A DNA stretch of 43,072 nucleotides from an uncultured Pelagibacteraceae bacterium (GTDB lineage Bacteria > Pseudomonadota > Alphaproteobacteria > Pelagibacterales > Pelagibacteraceae). Shown piece by piece: positions 29,070-38,796 of this stretch. Each line of letters opens with the position of its first letter. The stretch's first letter is position 1. Under the pieces are notes generated by a model. That model did no database searches. It was not told where the DNA came from and saw only the letters and a program-made list of their open reading frames with translations. Position numbers and translations under genes: made by a program. The stretch covers positions 1 to 43,072 of the forward strand of contig CACHRX010000006.1 of assembly GCA_902582385.1 (NCBI GenBank), written 5' to 3'.

Positions 29070-30554
29070 ATGACAATTACCTTTAAAACACCAGAGATAA
29101 AAGAGCTACAACCAAGACTTTTAGTTTTAGGAGTTGGTGGAGCAGGCGGAAATGCAATAAACGAAATGATAGATAACGGTATGCAAGGAGTAGAGTTTGT
29201 TGCTGTTAATACAGATGCCCAAGATTTAAAACATAGCAAAGCAAAAGCAAAAATACAAATAGGATTAAACTTAACAAAAGGTTTGGGGGCTGGCGCAAAA
29301 ATAGATATTGGTCAAGCGGCAGCTGATGAGTCTTTAAATGAAATAGTAAACACTTTGCAAGGGGCAAATATGGTTTTTATAGCTGCTGGAATGGGAGGTG
29401 GAACTGGAACTGGAGCAGCTCATGTTATTGCAAGAGCTGCAAAAGAGTTGAATATTCTAACAGTAGGTGTTGTTACCCTTCCTTTTTTATATGAAGGTCC
29501 ATCAAGAATGAGAAGAGCTCAACAAGGTCTTGAAGAATTAAGAAAACATGTGGATACAATTATTGTAATTCCCAACCAAAATTTGTTCAAAATTGCTAAT
29601 GAACAAACTACATTTAAAGAGTCCTTTAACCTTTCCAATAATGTTTTAATGCATGGAGTACAAAGTGTTACAGATTTAATGGTAAGACCAGGCATTATAA
29701 ATTTAGATTTTGCTGATGTTGAAACTGTAATGGCTTCTATGGGTAAAGCAATGATGGGAACTGGTGAGTCTGAAGGAGAAGGAAGAGCTATGAAGGCTGC
29801 AGAAATTGCAATTAGTAATCCTTTAATTGATGATTATACATTAAAAGGTGCAAAAGGATTATTAGTTAATATTACTGGAGGTGAAGATCTTAAACTTTTT
29901 GAGGTTGATGAAGTGGTTAACAAGATAAGATCTGAAGTAGATGTAGAAGCTGAGGTTATTATTGGAGCAATAACAGACACTGCTCTTGATGGAAAAATAA
30001 GAGTTTCAATTGTTGCAACATCTTTGGATGGTCAACAACCAGAGTCAAAATCAGTTATTAATATGGTTCACAGAATACAAAATCGAAACCCAGGTTACTC
30101 TGACTTTTCTAATTTGGGACCAACACCATCGTTTAATTTTTCTGCTAATAATTCTGGTCCAGTATCACATGGTGCTAATGCATTAAAACTTGAAAATGAA
30201 ATTACTTCTGAGACAATTAATCAGTCTGGAGTTCAAGAGGAAATAAATCAAGTTAATAATCAATATCATGAGGAGTTATTAAAAAATCAACAAGCTGAAA
30301 ACATCGTTGAAAATACCTCAAAAGAAGAGGAGATTTCTTTTGCTCAAGAAGCAATTACAGAGTCACAAACTCCTTTAAATGAAGAAACCCAGGAAGATAT
30401 TGACCTTAAAGAATTTGGAGTAGACTCTGAAGCTCCAGATTTATTTAACACAGATACTGATGAAACTATTTCAAATGACCTATTGTCTTCTGACTCAGAT
30501 GAAAAAGAAGATGATTTAGAAATACCAGCATTTTTAAGAAGACAAAAAAACTAA
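29070..30554 (+). CDS. ftsZ: Cell division protein FtsZ
   Basis: Tubulin-like GTPase forming the Z ring. 494 residues. GTP-binding GVGGAGGNA (21-29), tubulin signature GGGTGTG (109-115), synergy-loop NLDFADVE (211-218, the catalytic Asp pair of the T7 loop), globular part to about 325. A long acidic linker of about 160 residues rich in Glu, Gln, Asn and Ser follows, then the conserved tail EIPAFLRRQ (about 484-492) for FtsA and other tethers. All elements of a functional FtsZ are present. Its place is unusual: second gene of the dcw cluster, between mraZ and rsmH, rather than after ftsQ-ftsA at the far end. rsmH begins 18 bases after its stop. Whether another ftsZ exists beyond the window cannot be seen. 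Confidence 0.97.
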   Translation: MTITFKTPEIKELQPRLLVLGVGGAGGNAINEMIDNGMQGVEFVAVNTDAQDLKHSKAKAKIQIGLNLTKGLGAGAKIDIGQAAADESLNEIVNTLQGANMVFIAAGMGGGTGTGAAHVIARAAKELNILTVGVVTLPFLYEGPSRMRRAQQGLEELRKHVDTIIVIPNQNLFKIANEQTTFKESFNLSNNVLMHGVQSVTDLMVRPGIINLDFADVETVMASMGKAMMGTGESEGEGRAMKAAEIAISNPLIDDYTLKGAKGLLVNITGGEDLKLFEVDEVVNKIRSEVDVEAEVIIGAITDTALDGKIRVSIVATSLDGQQPESKSVINMVHRIQNRNPGYSDFSNLGPTPSFNFSANNSGPVSHGANALKLENEITSETINQSGVQEEINQVNNQYHEELLKNQQAENIVENTSKEEEISFAQEAITESQTPLNEETQEDIDLKEFGVDSEAPDLFNTDTDETISNDLLSSDSDEKEDDLEIPAFLRRQKN

Positions 30555-30572
30555 TGGTCTTCGAAAAAATAA

Positions 30573-31583
30573 ATGGACGCCACCATAGTATCGGATAGCT
30601 TAAAACACTATCCAGTACTGCTAAAAGAAATTATTAGCGTTATTTCCCCTCTACATGGTGGCACATTTATTGACTGTACTTTTGGTCAAGGTGGATACAG
30701 TCAAGAAATTTTAAAAAATAAAGACTCCAAAGTAATTGCTTTAGATAGAGATGTTGAAAGTGGGATTATTGCAAAAAAAATACAAGAAAAATTCTCTAAT
30801 CGTTTTATTTTTAAAAACTTAAAATTTAGTAAATTAGATAATCTAAAGTTAAAAAATGAAAATATTAAAGGGATTGTATTTGATTTAGGTTATTCATTAA
30901 CTCAGATTAAAAATTTAGAAAAAGGTTTATCATTTAATTCATCTGGAAAGTTAAACATGAAGATGGGAATAAATGATTTTTCTGCAGATGAAGTTATCAA
31001 CAATTTAGAACAAAAAGAATTAGAAAAAATATTTAAGTTTTTTGGAGATGAAAAAGATGCGAAATTAATTTCAAAGAATATAGTTAAACAAAGATTAGTT
31101 GAAAAAATTGATACACCTACCTTAGTTGATATAATAAAAAGATCTATAAAGAAGAAAAATCATAAGATCCATTGTGCAACTAAAACTTTTCAAGCTTTAA
31201 GAATATTTGTTAACAAAGAAATAAGTGAACTGATTTATGGGTTGATAAATTCAGTAAAAATCTTGAAAAAAGATGGAGTTTTAGCAGTCGTAACTTTTCA
31301 TTCTTTGGAGGATAAAATTGTAAAGTATTTTTTTAAAAGCTTGTCTGAGCAAAAAAGTATTTCTAGATACGAACCTAAAGTAGATCAAAAAGAGTTTTTT
31401 TTTAAAATGCCATTAAAAAAGCCCATCGTCCCTTCTGAAAAAGAATTAAAAGAAAACCCACCATCAAGATCAGCTAAATTAAGATATTTAATAAAAAAAG
31501 AAAATGTTTATGAAATAGAGACTGATATTTTAAAAAAATTCGGTTATTTAATCGAAATAGAAAATTTAGGTTCTAAATTATGA
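30573..31583 (+). CDS. rsmH: 16S rRNA (cytosine-1402-N4)-methyltransferase
   Basis: SAM-dependent methyltransferase (formerly MraW) acting on C1402 in the ribosomal P site. 336 residues. SAM-binding [19 protein letters not shown], followed by [11 protein letters not shown]; the family block [34 protein letters not shown] (usually 'DLGvSS.Qld...RGFSF...GpLDMRM') is somewhat divergent; C-terminal [31 protein letters not shown] and [11 protein letters not shown]. The catalytic-domain insertion is present. It is conserved next to mraZ in most bacteria; here ftsZ lies between. It overlaps ftsL by 4 bases (ATGA). Confidence 0.94.
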   Translation: MDATIVSDSLKHYPVLLKEIISVISPLHGGTFIDCTFGQGGYSQEILKNKDSKVIALDRDVESGIIAKKIQEKFSNRFIFKNLKFSKLDNLKLKNENIKGIVFDLGYSLTQIKNLEKGLSFNSSGKLNMKMGINDFSADEVINNLEQKELEKIFKFFGDEKDAKLISKNIVKQRLVEKIDTPTLVDIIKRSIKKKNHKIHCATKTFQALRIFVNKEISELIYGLINSVKILKKDGVLAVVTFHSLEDKIVKYFFKSLSEQKSISRYEPKVDQKEFFFKMPLKKPIVPSEKELKENPPSRSAKLRYLIKKENVYEIETDILKKFGYLIEIENLGSKL

Positions 31584-31891
31584 AAAAGTCCATAGTACTT
31601 TTTTTAATTTTTTTTTTAATAATAAGCACTCCCTTAGTTAAAAATTCAACTAAAGATATAGATTATGAAATTTATTTGATTGAAGAAAACTTATTGTTTC
31701 TAAATAAAAGATTTAATGACTCCAAATTAGAATTTGACTATCTAAGTTCATCTGAAAAGTTATTAGAGTACCAAAAATTGTATTTTGAAAATTTATTAAA
31801 AAAAAAATCAATTAAAGAGATGAAGATAATGAATATTTCTCAGGGTAAAATATTTATTAGTGATTTATCAATATTGAAAAAAGATGAATAA
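31580..31891 (+). CDS. ftsL: Probable FtsL, septal membrane protein
   Basis: A 103-residue bitopic protein. A very short cytoplasmic N-terminus (MKKS) is followed by one hydrophobic segment (about 5-20), then a charged helix with leucine heptads ([35 protein letters not shown]), as in FtsL, which forms a complex with FtsB and FtsQ and activates FtsW-FtsI. Sequence identity in this family is minimal, so the call depends on topology, size and position between rsmH and ftsI, where ftsL is standard. The start overlaps rsmH by 4 bases and the end overlaps ftsI by 8. The cytoplasmic tail is shorter than in E. coli. Confidence 0.75.
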   Translation: MKKSIVLFLIFFLIISTPLVKNSTKDIDYEIYLIEENLLFLNKRFNDSKLEFDYLSSSEKLLEYQKLYFENLLKKKSIKEMKIMNISQGKIFISDLSILKKDE

Positions 31892-33572
31892 GATCTCAAA
31901 AAAATTTGTTTTACAAGAAAATAATAATGAATTTCATTATCAAAAAAATAAATCAGAGATAAATATAAAATTTAATCGTGTAGCATTTATTTTTTTTATA
32001 TTTTTTTGTATTTCGATAATTTATTCAATTCATTTAATTCATCTTGGTTCAAGAGAGGCAAACTTAGTTGACAATAATCAGTCTAAAGTAATTAACAAGC
32101 TTCACCGTTCTGATATCATAGATAGAAATGGTAATTTTTTGGCCAAAACTGTTAGTTCGATTGATATAGGGATAAATCCTACTGAGATAATAGATAAAAA
32201 AAAATTATTATTAAATTTGGGATACATCTTCCCTAATAAAAATTATAATTTAATTCAATCAAAGTTTGAAAAAAAAAAATTTTTTTGGTTTGAAAAAAAA
32301 ATCTCTGATGAAAATTATGAAAAAATAATGATGCTTGGAGACAAGTCTATTAAACCAGAAGAAAAAATAACAAGATTGTATCCGCAAAAAAATTTATTTA
32401 GTCATATTATAGGACAAATTGATGACGATAATTTAGGTATTTCTGGGTTAGAAAAATCTTTAGATCAAAAATTAAAAAAAAATAAAAATGCAATTAGGTT
32501 AACAGTAGATAAAGATATACAGTTTTTAATAAGGAATGAATTATTAAAATATAATCAAATATTTAAGGCATTAGGAAGTACTGCAATACTCATGAATGTA
32601 GATAATGGTGAAATTATTTCATTAGTTTCAATTCCTGATTTTGATCCTAACGAAAGAAAAAGTATTAAGGATGTAAATTATATTAATAGAGCTACAAAAG
32701 GAGTTTATGAATTAGGTTCTGTTTTTAAAACTTTTACTTTAGCAGCAGCTTTAAATGAAGGTATTATAGACTCTTTTACAGAATTTAAAGATTTAGAAAG
32801 AAGTATCAGATGTGGAAAAAGTATTATTCGTGAATATGATGAAAAAATCCCATCAAACCTTACTGCTGAACAAATATTAATAAGATCAGGTAATATAGGC
32901 TCAGTAAGAATTGGGCAGCAGTTAGGTTTAGAAAAATTCAAAAATTTTATGAATGAATTAAGTCTAATTAATTCAATTGAATTTGATATTAAAGAAGTAG
33001 GAGTTCCAGTACCATTTAGATGGGGCAAGTGTAAGTTGGCAACTGTTTCTTATGGTCATGGGATCACAACAACCATTCTTCAGTTGGCCACTGCTTATTC
33101 AATAATAGCCAATGGAGGTTATAAAATTAAACCAACTTTAGTCAAAAAGGATCTTATTTTAAAAAGAAAAAAAATTCTGAAAAATGATGTTTCAAAAAAA
33201 ATTAATCTTATTTTAAGAAAAATCGTAACTTCTAAAGAGGGAACTGCATCTTTGGCAAATGTCGAAGGTTATGAAGTTGGGGGAAAAACAGGTACTGCTC
33301 AAAAAAGTACTGTTGGTGGTTACTCAAAAAAAAAAATTAACACTTTTGCTTCAATATTTCCTGCTTCAGATCCAAAATATACACTTGTTGTAATGTTAGA
33401 CGAACCTAAGACAAATAGTGAATATGTTTATAATTATCGTGATGGATCTGGTATAAAATATAAAGGTACACCCTTTAACACTGCGGGATGGACTTCAGTT
33501 GAGGTGGCTGGACAAATTATAGAAAAAATTGGGCCTATTTTAGCCACAAAATATAATGAAATTGATAATTAA
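31884..33572 (+). CDS. ftsI: Septal transpeptidase FtsI (PBP3)
   Basis: Class B penicillin-binding protein that crosslinks septal peptidoglycan. 562 residues. One membrane anchor at about 33-55, a pedestal domain starting around HRSDIIDRNGNFLAKTV (74-90), then the transpeptidase with active-site Ser279 in SVFK (279-282), SGN (335-337) and KTG (468-470). YPQKNLFSHIIGQID and GISGLEKSLDQKL are conserved class B linker motifs. All catalytic residues are kept. A Lys/Phe-rich insertion (about 128-140) is encoded by A- and T-runs of up to nine. It is coupled to ftsL by overlap and to murE/F by one shared base (TAATG). Confidence 0.95.
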   Translation: MNKISKKFVLQENNNEFHYQKNKSEINIKFNRVAFIFFIFFCISIIYSIHLIHLGSREANLVDNNQSKVINKLHRSDIIDRNGNFLAKTVSSIDIGINPTEIIDKKKLLLNLGYIFPNKNYNLIQSKFEKKKFFWFEKKISDENYEKIMMLGDKSIKPEEKITRLYPQKNLFSHIIGQIDDDNLGISGLEKSLDQKLKKNKNAIRLTVDKDIQFLIRNELLKYNQIFKALGSTAILMNVDNGEIISLVSIPDFDPNERKSIKDVNYINRATKGVYELGSVFKTFTLAAALNEGIIDSFTEFKDLERSIRCGKSIIREYDEKIPSNLTAEQILIRSGNIGSVRIGQQLGLEKFKNFMNELSLINSIEFDIKEVGVPVPFRWGKCKLATVSYGHGITTTILQLATAYSIIANGGYKIKPTLVKKDLILKRKKILKNDVSKKINLILRKIVTSKEGTASLANVEGYEVGGKTGTAQKSTVGGYSKKKINTFASIFPASDPKYTLVVMLDEPKTNSEYVYNYRDGSGIKYKGTPFNTAGWTSVEVAGQIIEKIGPILATKYNEIDN

Positions 33573-36415
33573 TGTATCTAGGAAATTTCATAAAAAATTT
33601 AGATAAAAGATATCAAAAAATTTTTTTTTCTGGAGTAGCTTTCAATAGTTTGAAAGTCAAAAAGGACAACATTTTTTTTGCTATTAAAGGAACCAAATTC
33701 GATGGTAATGATTATATACCATTAGCAATTAAAAATGGATCTAAAATAATTATCTCTGAAAAAAAACATAATAAATTTCATAATGGAATATTATTTATTC
33801 AAACAAATAATATTAGAAAGTTATTAGCAGAGATTTGTTTTAAAATTTTAAAAAAAAAACCAAACAATTTAATTGCTGTTACAGGAACAAATGGAAAGTC
33901 CTCTGTTGCTGAATTTTTTTATCAAATATTAAGTTTGATAAATAATAAAGTTGCCTCAATAGGAACCCTTGGAGTAAAATCAAAAAATTTTAACCTTAAT
34001 CTTTCAAATACTACAATCGACCCAATTCAATTAAGCGAGATTTTATATAAATTAAAAAATAAAAAAACAGAACATGTTATTATGGAAGCATCAAGTCATG
34101 GTTTAAAACAAAAAAGATTAGATGGTTTATTATTTAATTCAGGAATATTTACAAATTTATCTCAAGATCATTTAGATTATCATAAAAATTTGAATAATTA
34201 TTTAAATGCAAAACTTTATCTATTTAAAAATTTAATTAAGAAAAATGGAAATCTTATTACAGATAAAAATATCCCAGAATTTAAAAAAATAAAAAAAATT
34301 GCTACAGACAAAAAATTAAAACTTTTTACAATTAATGATAAAAAAAATAAATTTCATATTTTATCACATACCTTTCGAGGAGAGACTCAAATACTTAAAA
34401 TAAAATTTAATGATAATATAGAAAATGTTAACCTAAATCTTATAGGAAAAATTCAATTAAAAAATGTTTTAATGGCAATTACAGCTGCAATTCAAAGTAA
34501 GATAGATATCAAAAAAATCTTAAAAGTAATTCCAAGATTAAAATCTGTAGAGGGAAGATTTGAAAAAATTGGAAAACTTAAAAACAAATCAAAAGTAATT
34601 CTTGATTATGCCCATACCCCACAAGCTTTAAAGACTTGTCTCTCTAATTTAAAAGAACAATTTCCAAATAAAAAAATTATTTTACTATTTGGTTGTGGAG
34701 GAAATAGAGACCAGAATAAGAGAGCAAAAATGGGGAAAATTGCACAAGATTTTTCAGATAAGATTTATCTTACCGACGATAACCCAAGATTTGAAAATTC
34801 AAATAAGATTAGAAGAGATATAAAAAGAGGAATAAATAAAAAAATTTTCACCGAAATTCCAAATAGAGCAGAGGCAATATTAAAAGCGGTAAAAAACTTA
34901 AATTCCGGTGAAATTTTATTGATAGCCGGAAAAGGTCATGAAAAAACACAAAACTTAGGTAAAAAAATAATTTTCTTTTCAGATAAAAAAATTATTCTAA
35001 AGGCTATTAAAATAAAGAATTTAAATTTATATAAAAACTTAAAGCTTAACTTAATTACAGAGTTATCTAATATCAAAAGATTATTAATTAATTCAACTTT
35101 TAATCAAGCAAGAATTAATTCAAAAGAGGTAAAAAAGAACGATGTTTTTTTTGCTATAAAAGGTATAAAAAATGATGGAAATAAATATCTAAAGGAAGCT
35201 TTTAAAAAAAAAGCATCTTTGGCTGTAGTTAATAAAATCCAAAAAAATCTTAACATCCATCGTCAAGTAAAAGTTAAAGACACATTAAAATTTTTGAGTC
35301 TTTTATCAAAAAATTTTAGAAAAAATATAAGCACAAAAATTATTGCTATCACTGGGAGTGCTGGAAAAACGACTCTAAAAGAGTTATTAGGAAATTCATT
35401 GAAAAAGATATCAAAAGTAAGTATTTCCCCAAAATCTTATAACAACAAATATGGTGTGCCATTAAGCCTTTTAAATTTAAAAGAAAATGATGTTTTTGGA
35501 GTTCTAGAAGTTGGGATGGACAAAAAAGGTGAAATAGATTGTTTATCAAAAATCATACAGCCTGATGTAAGTGTTATAACAAACATTAATTATGCACACG
35601 CAAAAAATTTTGCAAATATAAAACAAATAGCTTTAGCTAAATCAGAGATTATTAACAACACTAGGCCGAATGGTTTCATTGTTTTGAACGCTGATGATAA
35701 TTTTTTTAAATTACATAAAAAAATAGCAAATAAAAAAAATCTTCAAGTAATATCATTTGGTATTAAAAGTAAAAAAGCAGATGTAAGATTGATAAATATT
35801 ATTAAAAAAAATAGAAAATTCGAAATAAATGTTAAAGTAAATGGTTCATTTAAATATTTTTTTACCCCTAATAATTTTCAAAATAATATTTATAATATAT
35901 TAGCATCCTTGGCAGTGATAAGTATCTATATAGATGTTTCTAAATTGAATAAAAATAACTTTATGAATTTCAAAGTACCCGAAGGAAGAGGTGATATTTC
36001 TCGAATTAAAATAAACAATAAAAATCTTAATTTGATTGATGAAAGTTATAATTCTAATCCCCTGTCCCTTAAATCTGCAATACTAAATTATGGTATGATT
36101 GACTCAAAAAAATCAAAAAAGTATCTTTTACTTGGTGATATGTTGGAATTAGGAGTTTTTTCAAAAAAACTTCACGAGTCTATCGCACCAATTATTAACA
36201 AAACTGATATTTATAAAGTTTTTGTTAAGGGTAAAAGAATTTCTTCAACATTCAATAGGCTCTCAAAGTATAAAAAGGGAAGAATTTTCAATAGAAAGTC
36301 TGACATAACAAAATTTATGAGAAATGAATTGAATAATAACGATTTTTTAATGATAAAAGCCTCAAATGCGACAGGTTTCAATAAGATATTAAATGAATTT
36401 AAAAGTTTTAATTAA
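33572..36415 (+). CDS. murE-murF: Fused MurE-MurF ligase
   Basis: One 947-residue frame holding two consecutive Mur ligases. Residues 1 to about 480 are MurE: AFNSLKVKKDNIFFAIKG, ATP loop GTNGKS (105-110), ASSHGLKQKR, LSQDHLDYH, GCGGNRDQNKR, and DDNPRFE (402-408), the pattern that specifies meso-diaminopimelate. From about 485 is MurF: INSKEVKKNDVFFAIKG, ATP loop GSAGKT (595-600), SYNNKYGVPLSLL, NYAHAKNF, DESYNSNPLS, LLGDMLELG. The two halves would therefore add mDAP and then D-Ala-D-Ala to UDP-MurNAc-L-Ala-D-Glu. Each half has the three Mur domains; the linker is short (about 10 residues). Fusion of these neighbouring genes is plausible for streamlined SAR11-like genomes. Starts at the ftsI stop; mraY follows without a gap. 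Confidence 0.94.
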   Translation: MYLGNFIKNLDKRYQKIFFSGVAFNSLKVKKDNIFFAIKGTKFDGNDYIPLAIKNGSKIIISEKKHNKFHNGILFIQTNNIRKLLAEICFKILKKKPNNLIAVTGTNGKSSVAEFFYQILSLINNKVASIGTLGVKSKNFNLNLSNTTIDPIQLSEILYKLKNKKTEHVIMEASSHGLKQKRLDGLLFNSGIFTNLSQDHLDYHKNLNNYLNAKLYLFKNLIKKNGNLITDKNIPEFKKIKKIATDKKLKLFTINDKKNKFHILSHTFRGETQILKIKFNDNIENVNLNLIGKIQLKNVLMAITAAIQSKIDIKKILKVIPRLKSVEGRFEKIGKLKNKSKVILDYAHTPQALKTCLSNLKEQFPNKKIILLFGCGGNRDQNKRAKMGKIAQDFSDKIYLTDDNPRFENSNKIRRDIKRGINKKIFTEIPNRAEAILKAVKNLNSGEILLIAGKGHEKTQNLGKKIIFFSDKKIILKAIKIKNLNLYKNLKLNLITELSNIKRLLINSTFNQARINSKEVKKNDVFFAIKGIKNDGNKYLKEAFKKKASLAVVNKIQKNLNIHRQVKVKDTLKFLSLLSKNFRKNISTKIIAITGSAGKTTLKELLGNSLKKISKVSISPKSYNNKYGVPLSLLNLKENDVFGVLEVGMDKKGEIDCLSKIIQPDVSVITNINYAHAKNFANIKQIALAKSEIINNTRPNGFIVLNADDNFFKLHKKIANKKNLQVISFGIKSKKADVRLINIIKKNRKFEINVKVNGSFKYFFTPNNFQNNIYNILASLAVISIYIDVSKLNKNNFMNFKVPEGRGDISRIKINNKNLNLIDESYNSNPLSLKSAILNYGMIDSKKSKKYLLLGDMLELGVFSKKLHESIAPIINKTDIYKVFVKGKRISSTFNRLSKYKKGRIFNRKSDITKFMRNELNNNDFLMIKASNATGFNKILNEFKSFN

Positions 36416-37501
36416 ATGCTTTATCAATTTTTATTAAATTTTGTTGATACTTTTGGGTTCTTGAATGTTTTTAAATATTTAACATTTAGAACAGGTTTAG
36501 CTCTTTTTACTTCTCTGATTATAGTTCTATTAATTGGTGGTCCTTTCATCAAATTCTTCTCTCAACAAAAAATATTAAACCCAATAAGAGACGATGGGCC
36601 TGAAGACCACATTATCAAAAAAATAGGCACCCCCACAATGGGCGGTGTGATCATTTTATTTGGTTTATTAATCTCAGTTTTGTTTTGGGGTGATTTATCA
36701 AATATTAATATTCTGTTTTGTATATATATAGCTATTTCCTTTGGCTTACTTGGTGCATTTGATGATTATAAAAAAATTAAATATAATAATTCTTCAGGTA
36801 TTTCATCAAAATTTAAATTTATAACTCAAATTTTCATTACTGTTGTTGGTGTTAGTTTTTTTGTTTACTTTGTAGATTATCAAGAAATTACAAACTTATA
36901 TTTTCCTTTTTTTAAAAATTTAATTATAAATTTAGGGTGGTTCTTTATTCCTTTTTCAGTATTTGTAATTATTGGATCCTCAAATGCCGTAAATTTAACC
37001 GATGGACTTGATGGGTTAGCTACAGTGCCAGTGATATTAGTTGCAGGTTGTTTCGCTTTTATTAGTTATGTAACTGGAAATGTTGTTTTTTCTAACTATT
37101 TACAAATACCTTATATTGAAAATACAGGAGAAATTTCAATTTTTTGTGGGGCGATTATTGGTTCATGTTTAGGATTTCTTTGGTTTAATGCTCCTCCTGC
37201 AAAAATCTTTATGGGAGATACAGGATCATTATCTTTAGGAGGATCCTTAGGAGCTGTAGGAATAATTACTAAACATGAAATTGTTTTAGCTATCACTGGT
37301 GGCCTTTTCGTTCTGGAAGCTGTCTCAGTGATGGTTCAAGTAATATCTTATAAGCTAACTGGTAAAAGAATTTTTAAAATGGCCCCTATACACCATCATT
37401 TTGAAAAAAAAGGATGGCCAGAGTCTACTGTAGTAATTAGATTTTGGATTATTTCAATTATTTTAGCATTGATAGGTTTAGCCACTTTAAAATTAAGATA
37501 A
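36416..37501 (+). CDS. mraY: Phospho-MurNAc-pentapeptide transferase (lipid I synthase)
   Basis: Integral membrane enzyme that transfers phospho-MurNAc-pentapeptide to undecaprenyl phosphate. 361 residues with about ten membrane helices. Landmarks: GTPTMGGVIIL, the Mg/acid site GAFDDYKK, NAVNLTDGLDGLATVP, FMGDTGSLSLGGSLG, and the histidine-rich loop MAPIHHHFEKKGWPE. The N-terminal 40 residues (LNFVDTFGFLNVFKYLTFRTGLA) are also typical. Its stop shares one base with the murD ATG (TAATG). Confidence 0.97.
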   Translation: MLYQFLLNFVDTFGFLNVFKYLTFRTGLALFTSLIIVLLIGGPFIKFFSQQKILNPIRDDGPEDHIIKKIGTPTMGGVIILFGLLISVLFWGDLSNINILFCIYIAISFGLLGAFDDYKKIKYNNSSGISSKFKFITQIFITVVGVSFFVYFVDYQEITNLYFPFFKNLIINLGWFFIPFSVFVIIGSSNAVNLTDGLDGLATVPVILVAGCFAFISYVTGNVVFSNYLQIPYIENTGEISIFCGAIIGSCLGFLWFNAPPAKIFMGDTGSLSLGGSLGAVGIITKHEIVLAITGGLFVLEAVSVMVQVISYKLTGKRIFKMAPIHHHFEKKGWPESTVVIRFWIISIILALIGLATLKLR

Positions 37502-38796
37502 TGAAAAAATTTAATAATATTTTTTTAAAAAAAAAAATATTAATTTATGGGCTTGGTAAAAGTGGATTTTCTTCCTATAAATTTTTAAAAGATAAAGCCG
37601 AAATATATTTGTTCGATGATAGTAAAAAAATTACTTCAAAATTTAAACAAAAAACTATTAATTTTAAAAAAATCTATAAGTTTAATTTTGATATCATCGT
37701 TATTAGCCCAGGTATTAACTTATTAAAATGCAAGTTGTCAAAATTTTTAAAGAAAAATTTATCAAAAATTTATACCGATCTAGATATTTTTTATTCGTTT
37801 TATAAAAATAAAAGTATCACTATTACAGGTACAAACGGAAAATCAACCACATGTCAGTTATTGTATGATGTTTTAAAGAAACAAGGTTTCGATGTCAAAC
37901 TTGTAGGAAATATTGGGAATCCAATATTATCAACAAAAAATATAAGATCTAAGACTATTTTTGTTATAGAGGCTTCTTCTTATCAACTGGATTATAGTAA
38001 ATTATTTAATTCAAAATACGCTGCTATATTAAATATTTCTCCAGATCATTTAGAAAGACATAAAACTATAGAAAATTATGTCTCTGCAAAATTTAAATTA
38101 ATAAAAAATCAAAAAAAAAACTCATTAGCATTTATTAATTATCAAGACAAATATATATTACAAAAAATTAAAAGAAATATTTGTAAAAGTAAAATTATTA
38201 AAGTTAATACAAAATTAGATAGTAAATTTATTACCTCTCTTAATAATGATTATTTCTTATCATCATCTAATAAAGAAAATTTATCATTTGTAATAGAAAT
38301 AATCAAAAAATTTAAAATTAAAAAAAGAGCAATTGTTGATACAGTAAAAAAATTTAAAGGGCTTAAATACCGCCAACAAATTATTTTTGATAACAAAAAT
38401 ATATCTGTAATTAATGACTCAAAGTCCACAAGTTATTCTTCCTCTATTGAAATGCTCAAGAAATCTAATAATATTTATTGGTTATTAGGAGGGATTCCTA
38501 AAAAAGGTGATAAGCTAAACTTGCCTAAAACTTATTATAAAAACATAAAAGCTTTTATTTTTGGAAAAGAATGCAGAAAGTTTTCATTAGATTTAAAGAA
38601 TAAAATAGAATTTAAAAAATTTCCTAACTTAAAAAAAGCTTTAAATACAGTCTTCAAAGAAATTAAAAAAGATAATTTTAACAAAAAAACTATTTTATTT
38701 AGTCCTTCAGCAGCTTCCTTTGATACTTTTGAAAATTTTGAAGATAGAGGATCTTATTTCAATAAAATAGTAAAAAAATATTTAAATGATAAATAA
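37501..38796 (+). CDS. murD: UDP-MurNAc-L-alanine--D-glutamate ligase
   Basis: Adds D-Glu to UDP-MurNAc-L-Ala in the cytoplasm. 431 residues from the ATG at 37501, which overlaps the mraY stop by one base; the frame also opens at 37444 but that start is inside mraY. Seen: ILIYGLGKSGFSSYKFL (UMP-binding), ISPGINL, ATP loop TGTNGKSTTCQLL, EASSYQLDY, NISPDHLERH, NDSKSTSYSS, LLGGIPKKGD, LFSPSAASFDTFENFEDRG. The protein is unusually rich in Lys/Asn/Ile. It overlaps ftsW by 11 bases. Confidence 0.95.
   Translation: MKKFNNIFLKKKILIYGLGKSGFSSYKFLKDKAEIYLFDDSKKITSKFKQKTINFKKIYKFNFDIIVISPGINLLKCKLSKFLKKNLSKIYTDLDIFYSFYKNKSITITGTNGKSTTCQLLYDVLKKQGFDVKLVGNIGNPILSTKNIRSKTIFVIEASSYQLDYSKLFNSKYAAILNISPDHLERHKTIENYVSAKFKLIKNQKKNSLAFINYQDKYILQKIKRNICKSKIIKVNTKLDSKFITSLNNDYFLSSSNKENLSFVIEIIKKFKIKKRAIVDTVKKFKGLKYRQQIIFDNKNISVINDSKSTSYSSSIEMLKKSNNIYWLLGGIPKKGDKLNLPKTYYKNIKAFIFGKECRKFSLDLKNKIEFKKFPNLKKALNTVFKEIKKDNFNKKTILFSPSAASFDTFENFEDRGSYFNKIVKKYLNDK

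Noticed and set aside
37444-37500. Longer start for murD
   Set aside because: It lies within mraY and adds a stretch before the conserved MurD N-terminus; the ATG at 37501 is coupled to the mraY stop.
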